From: Brachyspira hampsonii
GTDB lineage: Bacteria > Spirochaetota > Brachyspiria > Brachyspirales > Brachyspiraceae
Length of the DNA: 64,000 bases
Reading direction: 5' to 3'
Assembly (NCBI RefSeq): GCF_001746205.1
Contig: NZ_MDCO01000012.1
Location: 1-64,000 of the forward strand
Positions 53,526 to 62,765 of this stretch are shown piece after piece. A program made the translations under genes and the position numbers. Under the pieces are notes generated by a model. It was not told where the DNA came from. It saw nothing but the letters and a program-made list of their open reading frames with translations, and did no database searches. How positions within the stretch are numbered: the stretch's first letter is position 1; every line of letters begins with the position of its first letter.

Positions 53526-56099
53526 ATGGGAGAGAATGTCAAGATTATTATCAATGGCAAAGAAATGAGTTTTGACTCAGACAGAAAATTAATGGATGTT
53601 CTTAGAAATGACTGCAAGTGTAAGTCTGTGAAAGACGGCTGTTCTGAAGGAGCTTGCGGAACTTGTACCGTTTTGATAGATGGAAAACCAACTAAAGCAT
53701 GTATACAAACTATAGGAAGACTTCAAGGAAAAAGTGTTCAGACTATAGAGGGATTTACTCAAAGAGAAAAAGATGTATATTCTTATGCTTTTGCAGTTGC
53801 TGGTGCTGTTCAATGCGGATTCTGTATACCGGGTATGGTTATATCTGCTAAAGGCTTGATAGATAAAAATAATAATCCTACTAGGCTTGAAATAGTAGCT
53901 GCTATAAAAAATAATATTTGCAGATGTACAGGATACAAAAAAATCATTGATGCTATAGAATTAGCAGCTAAGATGATAAGAGAAAATATTGATGTTAAAG
54001 ATTATAAAGGAAAGGTAAAATTAGGCGACAGAAATATTGCCAGAGTAGATGCTAAGGAAAAGGCTTTAGGTACAGGTGAATACTGCGACGATGTTGAAAT
54101 AGAAGGCATGCTTTATGGTGTTGCTGTTAGAACTAAATATCCTAGAGCCAAAATATTAAAAATAGATATAAGCGAAGCAAAAGCATTAAAAGGTGTAGTT
54201 GATGTTATTACTGCTAAAGATTTACCGGGTGCTAAAAAAATAGGTCATATTTTCCATGATTGGGATGTGCTTATAGGTGAGGGTGAGATTACAAGATTTA
54301 TAGCTGACGGACTAGCTTTGATTGTTGCAGAAGATGAAGGCACTGCTAAAAAGGCTAGGGATTTAGTAAAAGTAGAATATGAAGAACTTCCTTTGGTAAG
54401 AAATCCAGAAGAAGCTATGAAAGCAGATGCTCCTTTAGTTCATGAAGAGAGAGAAAGCAATTTACTTACTCATGAAAGATTAGTTAAAGGAAATGCTGAT
54501 GAGGTAATAGCAAAATCAAAATATAAAGTTACAAGGCATTATGAACTTCCTTGGACAGAGCATGCTTTTATGGAAGCTGAAGTTGCTATTGCTATGCCTT
54601 TCAATGAAGACGGAATTTTTATATATTCAAGCGATCAAAGTGTATATGATACCAAGAGAGAAGTTTCTATGGCTTTGGGTATAGAGCCTGACAAGGTTGT
54701 AGTAGAAAATAAATATGTAGGCGGCGGTTTTGGCGGTAAGGAGGATATGAGTGTTCAGCATTATGCTGCAATAATGGCATACAGAACAAAAAGACCTGTT
54801 AAGTTTAAACTTACAAGACAGGAAAGTATTAATTGGCATCCTAAACGCCACCCTATGAGTATAGATATGACAACTGCCTGTGATGAAAATGGAATACTTA
54901 CAGCTATGAAAGCTACTTTAATTACTGATGCAGGTGCCTATGCTTCTTTATCTGGTCCTGTACTTCAAAGAGCTTGTACTCATGCTGCTGGCCCTTATAA
55001 TTATCAGGTTATAGATATAGACGGTAAATCTTTCTATACTAATAATCCTCCTACAGGACCTTTCAGAGGATTCGGAGTGCCTCAGTCTTGTTTTGCTACA
55101 GAAATGAATATAAACTTGCTTGCTGAAATGTGCGGATTAGATCCTTGGGAGATAAGATATAGAAATGCTATTCGTCCGGGTCAGGTTTTACCTAACTATC
55201 AAATAGCTGATGATGCTACAGGACTTGTTGAAACATTAGAAGCTGTTAAAGATATATACTATAATAATAAAAATGTTGGTATAGCCTGTGCTTTGAAAAA
55301 TTCTGGTGTAGGTGTGGGACTTCCAGATACAGGAAGGGTTCGTTTAGTTGTTGAAGATGGAAAAGTACATGTATATTCTGCTGCTTCTTGTATAGGACAG
55401 GGTATTGCTACTGTACTTTATCAGATAGCAGGAGAGACTCTTGATTTGAATGATGATGAGATAATAGTTCATCAGCCTAATACAGCAACTTCTCCGGATT
55501 CTGGTACTACTTCAGGTTCAAGACAAACTCTTATAACAGGAGAGGCTTGTAAGAGAGCATGTGAAGAACTTAAAAAAGAAATGGAAACAGGAAAAACTTT
55601 AAAAGATTTGGAAGGCAAAGAATATTACGGCGAATGGCTTACTATAACTGATAAAATGGGGGTTGATAAACCTCACCCTGTTTCTCATGTTGCTTATAGT
55701 TATGCTACTCAGGTTTGCCTGCTTAATGATGATGGTACTATACAAAAGATTGTTGCAGCTCATGATATAGGAAAAGCTATTAACCCTATAGCTTTGGAAG
55801 GTCAGATAGAAGGCGGTGTTGTTATGTCTTTAGGTTATGCTCTTACAGAAAAATTCCCGCTTGAAAATTGCGTTCCTAAAGTTAAATTTGGTACTTTAGG
55901 ATTATTCAGAGCTGATAAAACACCGGATGTTGAATCTATTATTATAGAAAAACCTGGTGTGCCTTATGGTTATGGAGCCACTGGTATAGGTGAGATTTCC
56001 AGCATACCTACTGCTCCTGCTGTTGCTTTAGCATATTACAAATTTAATGGTGAGTTCCAGACAGAACTTCCGCTTAAAAATACTCCTTATTCAAAATAA
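53526..56099 (+). CDS. Selenium-dependent xanthine dehydrogenase (fused Fe-S and Mo domains)
   Basis: An 857-residue molybdenum hydroxylase of the XdhD/Se-dependent type. Residues 1-150 are the [2Fe-2S] domains (CSEGACGTCTV, QCGFCIPGM, CRCTGY). The rest is the molybdopterin part: GGGFGGKEDMSVQHYAA near 400, GPFRGFGVPQSCF near 510, a glycine-rich GQGIATVLYQ near 620 and GYGATGIGEIS near 820 with the catalytic Glu. It has no FAD domain. No in-frame TGA is present, which fits a labile selenium ligand rather than selenocysteine. AGGAGG precedes the ATG. Confidence 0.92.
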   Translation: MGENVKIIINGKEMSFDSDRKLMDVLRNDCKCKSVKDGCSEGACGTCTVLIDGKPTKACIQTIGRLQGKSVQTIEGFTQREKDVYSYAFAVAGAVQCGFCIPGMVISAKGLIDKNNNPTRLEIVAAIKNNICRCTGYKKIIDAIELAAKMIRENIDVKDYKGKVKLGDRNIARVDAKEKALGTGEYCDDVEIEGMLYGVAVRTKYPRAKILKIDISEAKALKGVVDVITAKDLPGAKKIGHIFHDWDVLIGEGEITRFIADGLALIVAEDEGTAKKARDLVKVEYEELPLVRNPEEAMKADAPLVHEERESNLLTHERLVKGNADEVIAKSKYKVTRHYELPWTEHAFMEAEVAIAMPFNEDGIFIYSSDQSVYDTKREVSMALGIEPDKVVVENKYVGGGFGGKEDMSVQHYAAIMAYRTKRPVKFKLTRQESINWHPKRHPMSIDMTTACDENGILTAMKATLITDAGAYASLSGPVLQRACTHAAGPYNYQVIDIDGKSFYTNNPPTGPFRGFGVPQSCFATEMNINLLAEMCGLDPWEIRYRNAIRPGQVLPNYQIADDATGLVETLEAVKDIYYNNKNVGIACALKNSGVGVGLPDTGRVRLVVEDGKVHVYSAASCIGQGIATVLYQIAGETLDLNDDEIIVHQPNTATSPDSGTTSGSRQTLITGEACKRACEELKKEMETGKTLKDLEGKEYYGEWLTITDKMGVDKPHPVSHVAYSYATQVCLLNDDGTIQKIVAAHDIGKAINPIALEGQIEGGVVMSLGYALTEKFPLENCVPKVKFGTLGLFRADKTPDVESIIIEKPGVPYGYGATGIGEISSIPTAPAVALAYYKFNGEFQTELPLKNTPYSK

Positions 56100-56105
56100 T
56101 TTATT

Positions 56106-56933
56106 ATGAGTTTATTTAATGATGAACTTGTAATTATAAGAGGAGCTGGAGATTTAGCTACAGGTATTGTGTATTCTTTATATAAGGCTCATTTTAAGAT
56201 TATATTATTAGAAACACAATACCCCTCTTCAATTAGAAGAAAGGTTGCCTTATCTGAAGCTGTTTATGAAGGTGAAAGTATAGTTGAAGATATTAAAGGC
56301 ATATTAGTGAAAAGCTATGAAGAAGTTCTTAATATAGTTACAGATAAAAATTATAGTAAGATACCTATTCTTATTGATCCTAATTGTGAAATATTAAATC
56401 ATGTAAAACCTACATTTTTAATTGATGCTATAATAGCCAAAAAGAATTTAGGCACTAATAAATCTATGGCAAAGTATACAATAGCATTAGGTCCAGGATT
56501 TACTGCTGGTAGGGACTGCGATGTTGTTATAGAGACCATGCGCGGTCATAATCTTGGAAGAATGTATACCAAAGGCGAGGCAATAGCTAATACAGGAATA
56601 CCGGGCAATATAGGCGGTAAAGAAGCTGAAAGGGTAATACATGCAAGTGCTGATGGTATTATTGAAAACATAAAAAATATAGGTGATTTTGTTAAAGAAA
56701 AAGAAGTTATAGCATACATAAAAAATAACAATGAAAAAATAGAAGTGCTTGCTGCTTTTGACGGACTTTTGAGAGGCATTATAAGAGATGGTTTTAAAGT
56801 GCATAAGGGATTAAAAATAGCAGATATTGATCCTAGAAAATCTGAATATAATAATTGCTTTACTATTTCTGATAAGGCTAGAAATTTGGGCGGTGCTGTG
56901 CTTACTGCTATGATGTATTTATATAATATGTAA
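56106..56933 (+). CDS. yqeB: Selenium-dependent molybdenum cofactor protein YqeB
   Basis: A 275-residue YqeB protein. The Rossmann-like IIRGAGDLATGIVYSLY at the start and the GPGFTAGRDCDVVIETMRGHN segment near residue 138 are diagnostic. The family resembles XdhC-type maturation factors and is needed, with YqeC, for selenium-containing molybdenum hydroxylases. It begins 6 bp after the xanthine dehydrogenase stop and closes the operon. The following 221 bp are AT-rich with no gene. Confidence 0.93.
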   Translation: MSLFNDELVIIRGAGDLATGIVYSLYKAHFKIILLETQYPSSIRRKVALSEAVYEGESIVEDIKGILVKSYEEVLNIVTDKNYSKIPILIDPNCEILNHVKPTFLIDAIIAKKNLGTNKSMAKYTIALGPGFTAGRDCDVVIETMRGHNLGRMYTKGEAIANTGIPGNIGGKEAERVIHASADGIIENIKNIGDFVKEKEVIAYIKNNNEKIEVLAAFDGLLRGIIRDGFKVHKGLKIADIDPRKSEYNNCFTISDKARNLGGAVLTAMMYLYNM

Positions 56934-57154
56934 TTAATCTTTCCTCAATTATATTATTCCAAAATATTGTTTATTTAAACAAATATGAATTTATATATTT
57001 AATCTCAAATAATGCATTTTTAATTATCAGTGTAAGTCAAATATAAAAATATAATGTTAATTATGAAACTAGTCAAATATAAAATATATAAATATTTAAA
57101 ATAAATATATAATAGTATATACTAAATACATAATATATTTTACGAGTTTATAAA

Positions 57155-59488
57155 ATGACAGAAGAAGATATAAAGCAAAAATTAATCACTCCTGCAATAA
57201 AAAAATCAGGATGGAAAGATAATCAAATAAATTATGAATACGCATTTACTGACGGGCGTTTCATATTAAAAAAGAAAGATGTTATAAGAGATAAACCTAA
57301 AAGAGCAGATTATTTATTATCTTATAAATCGAATATACCTTTAGCTATAATTGAAGCTAAAAGCGATAAATATAGTATAGGACATGGTATTCAGCAGGCT
57401 ATTGATTATGCTGAAATACTTGATTTGCCTTTTGCATATAGTTCAAATGGGTACGGATTTTTAGAACATGATATGCTTACAGGCAGAGAAAGAGAAATCT
57501 CTATATATGATTTTCCTAAACCTGAAGAATTATGGAATAGATATAAAGAAGATGCCAATATAGATTCTGAAAAAGAAAGAATAATTACAACACCTTATTA
57601 TTATAGGCAGGGAGCAAATAATCCTAGATATTATCAAAGAATAGCAATTAATAGAACTATTAAAGCAGCAGCCGAAGGAAAGAAAAGAATTCTCCTTGTA
57701 ATGGCAACTGGTACAGGAAAAACTTATACCGCTTTTCAAATAATTCATAGATTTAGAGAGGCTAATTTGGCAAAGAAAATATTATTTTTGGCAGATAGAA
57801 ATATATTAATAGATCAAACTATGAGACAGGATTTTAAACCATTTAAAAAGGTAATGACTAAAATAGAAAACAAAAAAATGGATAGTTCTTATGAAGTTTA
57901 TCTATCATTATATCAGCAGCTGATAACAAATGAAGATAAAGAAATTTTTAAAGAGTTTAGTAAAGATTTTTTTAATTTGATTATAGTTGATGAGTGTCAT
58001 AGAGGTTCTGCCAAAGATGATTCTTTATGGAGAAGGATTTTAGAATATTTTTCTAGTGCCGTTCAAATAGGTCTTACTGCCACTCCAAAAGAAACTAAAG
58101 ATGTTTCAAGTATTTCTTATTTTGGAGAGCCTATTTATACTTATAGTTTGAAACAAGGAATAGATGACGGATTTCTTGCACCATTTAAAGTTATAAGGGT
58201 AGGGCTTAATACAGATTTAGAAGGCTGGCGTCCTTATGAAGGGCAGAAAGATGCTGACGGAAATGAAATAGAAAACAGAGAGTATAATGTAAAAGATTTT
58301 GATAGAAATATTGTAATTAAGGAAAGAGATATTGAAATAGCTAAAATAATAATAGAATATATAGAAAAAAATGACAGATTTGCTAAAACTATAGTATTCT
58401 GTGAAGATATAGAACATGCAGAGCGTATGAGAAAAGCTTTAATAAATGAGCATAATGAATACTGTCAAAAATATAATAAAAATAATCTTATAGCAGAAGA
58501 CAGCAGGTATATAATGCGTATTACAGGCGATGAAATCGAAGGAAAAAAACAGCTTGATTCTTTTATAGAAGTTGATAGTTTATATCCTACTATAGTTACT
58601 ACTTCAAAACTTTTAACTACTGGGGTAGACTGTAAGACTTGCAAACTTATAGTGTTGATTAATAATATAGATTCTATGACAGAGTTTAAACAGATTATAG
58701 GAAGAGGAACTCGTATAAAAGAAGATTATGGCAAGAAATATTTTACTATTATGGATTTTAAGAATGCAAGCAGATTATTTTCAGATCCTGATTTTGACGG
58801 CGAGGCTTTGAGCGTTCATGATGAATACTTGAAAAAAGAAGAAAATGTTGATGAAAATATTAATAATGATGATGGAGTAATATTAATTGATGATGATAAT
58901 GAAAAAGAAGAAAAACAAAAGAAAGTAAAAATAGTAGTAAATGGTGTAGAAGTTGAAGTATTGAGCGAGAGGGTGCAGTATTTTAATAGTGAGGGTAAAC
59001 TTATAACAGAAAGTTTAACCGATTATACTAAAAAAAATATACTTGGAGAATATGCTACACTTGATAGCTTTATCAATGATTGGAACAGCGATAAAAGAAA
59101 GTCTGTCATTTTGGAAGAGTTATCAAAAAGAGGAGTATTTTTAGAAGCATTAAGAGAGTATGAACATATTGATGAAAATATTGATGATTTTGATTTGATA
59201 TGTCATCTTGCCTATGATAAAAAGCCTCTTACAAAGAGTGAAAGGATTAACAATGTTAAAAAAAGAGGTTATTTAAATAGGTATGAGGGGGCTGCAAGAG
59301 AAGTGATAGATGCTTTACTTGAAAAATATATGGATAATAGTATAAATGATATTACTGATAAAAGTATATTATTAAATAGTCCTTTTAGTAAATTTGGTTC
59401 TGCTTCTAAGATATTTAATTTATTTGGAGGAAAAGAAAATTATAATAATGCTGTTAAAAGTTTGCAAAAAGAAATTTATAAAGCATAA
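57155..59488 (+). CDS. hsdR: Type I restriction enzyme, restriction/translocase subunit HsdR
   Basis: A 777-residue HsdR, near the length of EcoAI-type subunits. The N-terminal nuclease has ADYLLSYKSNIPLAIIEAKS (about 48-69), the PD-(D/E)XK Asp and Glu-x-Lys. The helicase motor has MATGTGKTYTA (Walker A, near 184), VDECHRGS (Walker B, near 278), GLTATPKET near 309 and the late QIIGRGTRI near 510. It cuts unmodified DNA after translocation together with HsdM and HsdS. hsdM follows after 21 bp. Confidence 0.94.
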   Translation: MTEEDIKQKLITPAIKKSGWKDNQINYEYAFTDGRFILKKKDVIRDKPKRADYLLSYKSNIPLAIIEAKSDKYSIGHGIQQAIDYAEILDLPFAYSSNGYGFLEHDMLTGREREISIYDFPKPEELWNRYKEDANIDSEKERIITTPYYYRQGANNPRYYQRIAINRTIKAAAEGKKRILLVMATGTGKTYTAFQIIHRFREANLAKKILFLADRNILIDQTMRQDFKPFKKVMTKIENKKMDSSYEVYLSLYQQLITNEDKEIFKEFSKDFFNLIIVDECHRGSAKDDSLWRRILEYFSSAVQIGLTATPKETKDVSSISYFGEPIYTYSLKQGIDDGFLAPFKVIRVGLNTDLEGWRPYEGQKDADGNEIENREYNVKDFDRNIVIKERDIEIAKIIIEYIEKNDRFAKTIVFCEDIEHAERMRKALINEHNEYCQKYNKNNLIAEDSRYIMRITGDEIEGKKQLDSFIEVDSLYPTIVTTSKLLTTGVDCKTCKLIVLINNIDSMTEFKQIIGRGTRIKEDYGKKYFTIMDFKNASRLFSDPDFDGEALSVHDEYLKKEENVDENINNDDGVILIDDDNEKEEKQKKVKIVVNGVEVEVLSERVQYFNSEGKLITESLTDYTKKNILGEYATLDSFINDWNSDKRKSVILEELSKRGVFLEALREYEHIDENIDDFDLICHLAYDKKPLTKSERINNVKKRGYLNRYEGAAREVIDALLEKYMDNSINDITDKSILLNSPFSKFGSASKIFNLFGGKENYNNAVKSLQKEIYKA

Positions 59489-59509
59489 ATAAAATACGGA
59501 GAAAATGAA

Positions 59510-60970
59510 ATGAGTTTAAATAATTTAGTAAAAAGACTTCAGGATATTATGCGTAATGATGCAGGTATAAACGGTGATGCTCAGCGTATAGAACAGATGG
59601 TTTGGATAATATTTTTAAAAATTTTTAATTATAAAGAAGAGCAGTGGGAAGCGGTTTATGATGATTATGAGTCTGTAATACCTGATAATTTAAAATGGAA
59701 TAATTGGGCTTTTGACAATAAGGACGGAAAGGCATTGACAGGTGATGAACTTTTGAGTTTTGTCAATACTGAACTTTTTCCTAGTCTTAAAAAATTGGAA
59801 ATAGATAATAATAGTTCTATGGTAAAATCAATAGTAAAATCAGCATTTGAAGATAATAATAATTATATGAAAGATGGTATATTATTAAGACAGGTTATTA
59901 ATGTTATAAATGAGATTGATTTTGAAGATTATAAAGAGCGTCATGCTTTTGGGGAGATATATGAAACTATATTAAGAAGTCTTCAAAGTGCAGGAAATGC
60001 TGGAGAGTTTTATACGCCAAGGGCTGTAACAGATTTTATTATCAAAATGATTAATCCTAAACTAGGAGAGAGAATGGCAGATTTTGCATGCGGTACTGGA
60101 GGATTTTTAACTTCGGCTTTGAATTTGGTGTATGATGATGTGAAAAATGCTGATAAAAGAGAGCTTTATAATAATTTTGTTTATGGTATTGAAAAGAAAG
60201 CACTTCCTTTTTTATTATGTATTACTAATATGTTTATACATGATGTTGACAGACCTAATATTTTTCATGACAATGCTCTTGAATATGATGTAAGAGATTA
60301 TAAAGAAAAGGATAAATTTGATATTATAGTAATGAATCCGCCTTACGGAGGCAATGAGAAAGACAATATAAAGAGTAATTTTCCGCCTGATTTAAGAAGC
60401 AGTGAAACGGCCGATTTATTTATTACTTTAATAATGTATAGATTAAAACTTAAAGGAAGAAGTGCTGTAATACTTCCAGACGGATTTTTATTTGGTACTG
60501 ATAATATCAAAGTATCTATAAAGAAAAAATTGTTTAAGGAGTTTAACTTGCATACTATAGTTCGTATGCCTCATAGTGTTTTTGCTCCTTACACCTCAAT
60601 TACAACTAATATATTATTTTTTGATAAAACGCATTCTACAAAAGAAACTTGGATTTATAGGCTTGATATGCCCAAAGGATATAAAAACTTTTCAAAGACT
60701 AAACCTATGAAACTAGAACATTTCAATGAGGTTATAGAATGGTGGAATAATAGAAAAGAGATAAGTGCTGATGGTTTTGATAAGAGCAGGAAATACAGTA
60801 TTGATGAGATAGTAGAAAGGAATTATAATATAGACTTATGCGGCTATCCTCATGAGGAGGAGGAAATACTTCCGCCAGCCGAACTTATAAAACAGTATCA
60901 GGAACGCAGGGCTAGTTTGGACGCAGATATAGACAGAGTGCTTGATAGTATAATGAATATATTAAAATAA
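59510..60970 (+). CDS. hsdM: Type I restriction enzyme, methyltransferase subunit HsdM
   Basis: A 486-residue N6-adenine methyltransferase. The N-terminal helical HsdM domain (about 1-140) precedes FYTPRAVTDFI near 165, motif I DFACGTGGFL near 187 and catalytic motif IV NPPYGG near 275. It modifies host DNA at sites chosen by HsdS and is also part of the nuclease complex. It starts 21 bp after hsdR and ends 16 bp before hsdS, so the three form one operon. Confidence 0.95.
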   Translation: MSLNNLVKRLQDIMRNDAGINGDAQRIEQMVWIIFLKIFNYKEEQWEAVYDDYESVIPDNLKWNNWAFDNKDGKALTGDELLSFVNTELFPSLKKLEIDNNSSMVKSIVKSAFEDNNNYMKDGILLRQVINVINEIDFEDYKERHAFGEIYETILRSLQSAGNAGEFYTPRAVTDFIIKMINPKLGERMADFACGTGGFLTSALNLVYDDVKNADKRELYNNFVYGIEKKALPFLLCITNMFIHDVDRPNIFHDNALEYDVRDYKEKDKFDIIVMNPPYGGNEKDNIKSNFPPDLRSSETADLFITLIMYRLKLKGRSAVILPDGFLFGTDNIKVSIKKKLFKEFNLHTIVRMPHSVFAPYTSITTNILFFDKTHSTKETWIYRLDMPKGYKNFSKTKPMKLEHFNEVIEWWNNRKEISADGFDKSRKYSIDEIVERNYNIDLCGYPHEEEEILPPAELIKQYQERRASLDADIDRVLDSIMNILK

Positions 60971-60986
60971 TAAAAGGCATTAGAAA

Positions 60987-62534
60987 ATGACAGCATCGGA
61001 ATTAAAAAAATCAATACTTCAAATGGCAGTAGAGGGAAAACTTACAGAACAAAATAAAAATGATGAGCCAGCAGAGAAACTCTTGAAACGCATAAAAGAA
61101 GAAAAAGAGAAATTAATCAAAGAAGGCAAAATAAAGAAAGAAAAAACGGTAAGCGAAATATATAAAAGAGATGGCTCCTATTATGAAAGAGTTTCAGAGG
61201 GCAAAAATATTTTAAAAGATGTTTGCATAGATGAAGAACTTCCTTTCGATATCCCCGACAGCTGGGTTTGGTGTCGCATAGGAAGTATTGGTATTATAAT
61301 AAGAGGAAATGGGATAAAACGCTCAGATGTAGTTGAATATGGTTTTCCATGTGTGAGATATGGCGAAATTTATACAACATATGATATCTCATTTGAAAAA
61401 GCGGTTTCTAATATACCAGAAGAAATTTTTAAAAAGAGTAAACATTTTTCTTATGGAGATGTATTAATGACATTGACAGGGGAAAATAAAGAGGATATAG
61501 CAAAAGCTGTTGTATATTTGGGTAATTCTGAAATTGCTGCTAGTGGTGATTTAGCTTTTTGGACAAATCATAAAATGGAACCGCTTTTTATTTCATATCT
61601 TATGAATTCACCTTATGCTATATATTGTAAATCAAAACTTGCTACAGGTGATATAATAGTTCATATATCATCGAGCAAACTAGAAAGTATTTTAATACCC
61701 ATTCCGCCAATAGAGGAACAGAGACGGATTGCGGAGAAAATTAAGATTTTAATGCCGCTTATCAATGAGTATGATGAACTTGAAAAAAGCATTACAAAAT
61801 TAAATAAAGAGTTTCCTCATAATATCAAAAAATCTGTTTTGCAATACGCTATAGAGGGGAAACTTACAGAACAAAATAAAAATGATGAGCCTGCCGAGAA
61901 ACTTTTGAAACGCATAAAAGAAGAAAAAGAGAAACTAATCAAAGAAGGAAGAATAAAAAAAGAAAAAACTACAAGCGAAATATACAAAAAAGACGGCTCA
62001 TATTATGAAAGGGTTTTAGACGGCAAAAATATTGTAAAAGATGTTTGCATAGATGATGAACTTCCTTTTGATATACCAGACAGCTGGGTTTGGGTAAGAT
62101 TATTTAATATAATAACTATCACAACAGGAACTAAAGATGCTAACTTTGCCTCAGAAAATGGAGAGTATGATTTTTTTACTTGTTCTAGTAAACCAATAAA
62201 AAGTAAAACATATTCATATGATGGTGAGTATTTAATAATGCCAGGCAATGGTGCTAATATTGGTTTAGTAATATATTATAATGGTAAATTTGAAGCTTAT
62301 CAAAGAACGTATCTATTAAAAAATATATATAATATTAATTTAATATATTTAAAATTCCATTTAGAATTTAATTGGAAAAAATATAATTTAGATAAAATGT
62401 ATGGATCAGCAATACCATATATAAAACTAGGTAATTTAGAGCAATACTTAGTTGCTTTGCCGCCCATTGAAGAGCAGAATAGGATTGTTAGAAAAATTAA
62501 GAAATTCAACGAGATTATTAATACTATTAAATAA
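60987..62534 (+). CDS. hsdS: Type I restriction enzyme, specificity subunit HsdS
   Basis: A 515-residue specificity subunit with two target-recognition domains: TRD1 about residues 95-240 (ending PPIEEQRRIAEKI) and TRD2 about 370-500 (ending PPIEEQNRIVRKI). Each is preceded by nearly the same segment of about 90 residues (EGKLTEQNKNDEPAEKLL onward to PFDIPDSWVW). The two conserved segments are similar at DNA level as well (61041-61271 and 61863-62093), an arrangement that permits domain exchange by recombination. The recognition sequence cannot be predicted. Confidence 0.94.
   Translation: MTASELKKSILQMAVEGKLTEQNKNDEPAEKLLKRIKEEKEKLIKEGKIKKEKTVSEIYKRDGSYYERVSEGKNILKDVCIDEELPFDIPDSWVWCRIGSIGIIIRGNGIKRSDVVEYGFPCVRYGEIYTTYDISFEKAVSNIPEEIFKKSKHFSYGDVLMTLTGENKEDIAKAVVYLGNSEIAASGDLAFWTNHKMEPLFISYLMNSPYAIYCKSKLATGDIIVHISSSKLESILIPIPPIEEQRRIAEKIKILMPLINEYDELEKSITKLNKEFPHNIKKSVLQYAIEGKLTEQNKNDEPAEKLLKRIKEEKEKLIKEGRIKKEKTTSEIYKKDGSYYERVLDGKNIVKDVCIDDELPFDIPDSWVWVRLFNIITITTGTKDANFASENGEYDFFTCSSKPIKSKTYSYDGEYLIMPGNGANIGLVIYYNGKFEAYQRTYLLKNIYNINLIYLKFHLEFNWKKYNLDKMYGSAIPYIKLGNLEQYLVALPPIEEQNRIVRKIKKFNEIINTIK
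61041..62093 (+). repeat. Paired direct repeats inside hsdS
   Basis: The segment 61041-61271 recurs at 61863-62093, exactly 822 bp later. By eye about nine in ten bases match, with runs of up to 29 identical bases (from 61041 and 61863). The repeats precede the two target-recognition domains. Homologous exchange between them could delete a domain or, with another hsdS copy, swap domains. Confidence 0.85.
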
Positions 62535-62545
62535 TACCTATTATA

Positions 62546-62765
62546 AATAAAAAATTATTTACTTTTAGGCTTTTTTAAGTAAACTTAAAAGACGCTCATA
62601 ATTTTTTATATAAATAAATATTCACAAATTTTCTACTTCTATTATATATAAATAAAAAATTATTCGCTTTTAGGCTCTTTTAAGTAAACTTAAAAGACGC
62701 TCATAATTTTTTATATAAATAAATATTCACCAAATTTTTTACTTCTACTATAAATAAAAAATTAT
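62546..62765 (-). repeat. Tandem palindromic elements behind the Rpn chimera
   Basis: Units of about 105 and 102 bp repeat in tandem: AATAAAAAATTATT occurs at 62546, 62651 and 62753. Read on the minus strand each unit has AAAAAATTATGAGCGT, an inner inverted repeat CTTTTAAGT/ACTTAAAAG, then GCGAATAATTTTTTATT. This is the same plan as at 101-157 and 515-571. Each unit also repeats about 20 bp of the 3' end of the neighbouring reading frame, stop codon included, so the unit seems to have been duplicated from the gene end outward. Confidence 0.85.

Noticed and set aside
53526-56099. Selenocysteine codon in the selenium-dependent xanthine dehydrogenase
   Set aside because: The frame contains no internal TGA; selenium in this family is a labile ligand of the molybdenum centre.
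56934-57154. tRNA or attachment site next to the hsd operon
   Set aside because: The gap is AT-rich with only a short repeated AGTCAAATATAAAA; no cloverleaf and no direct repeat flanking the operon was found.
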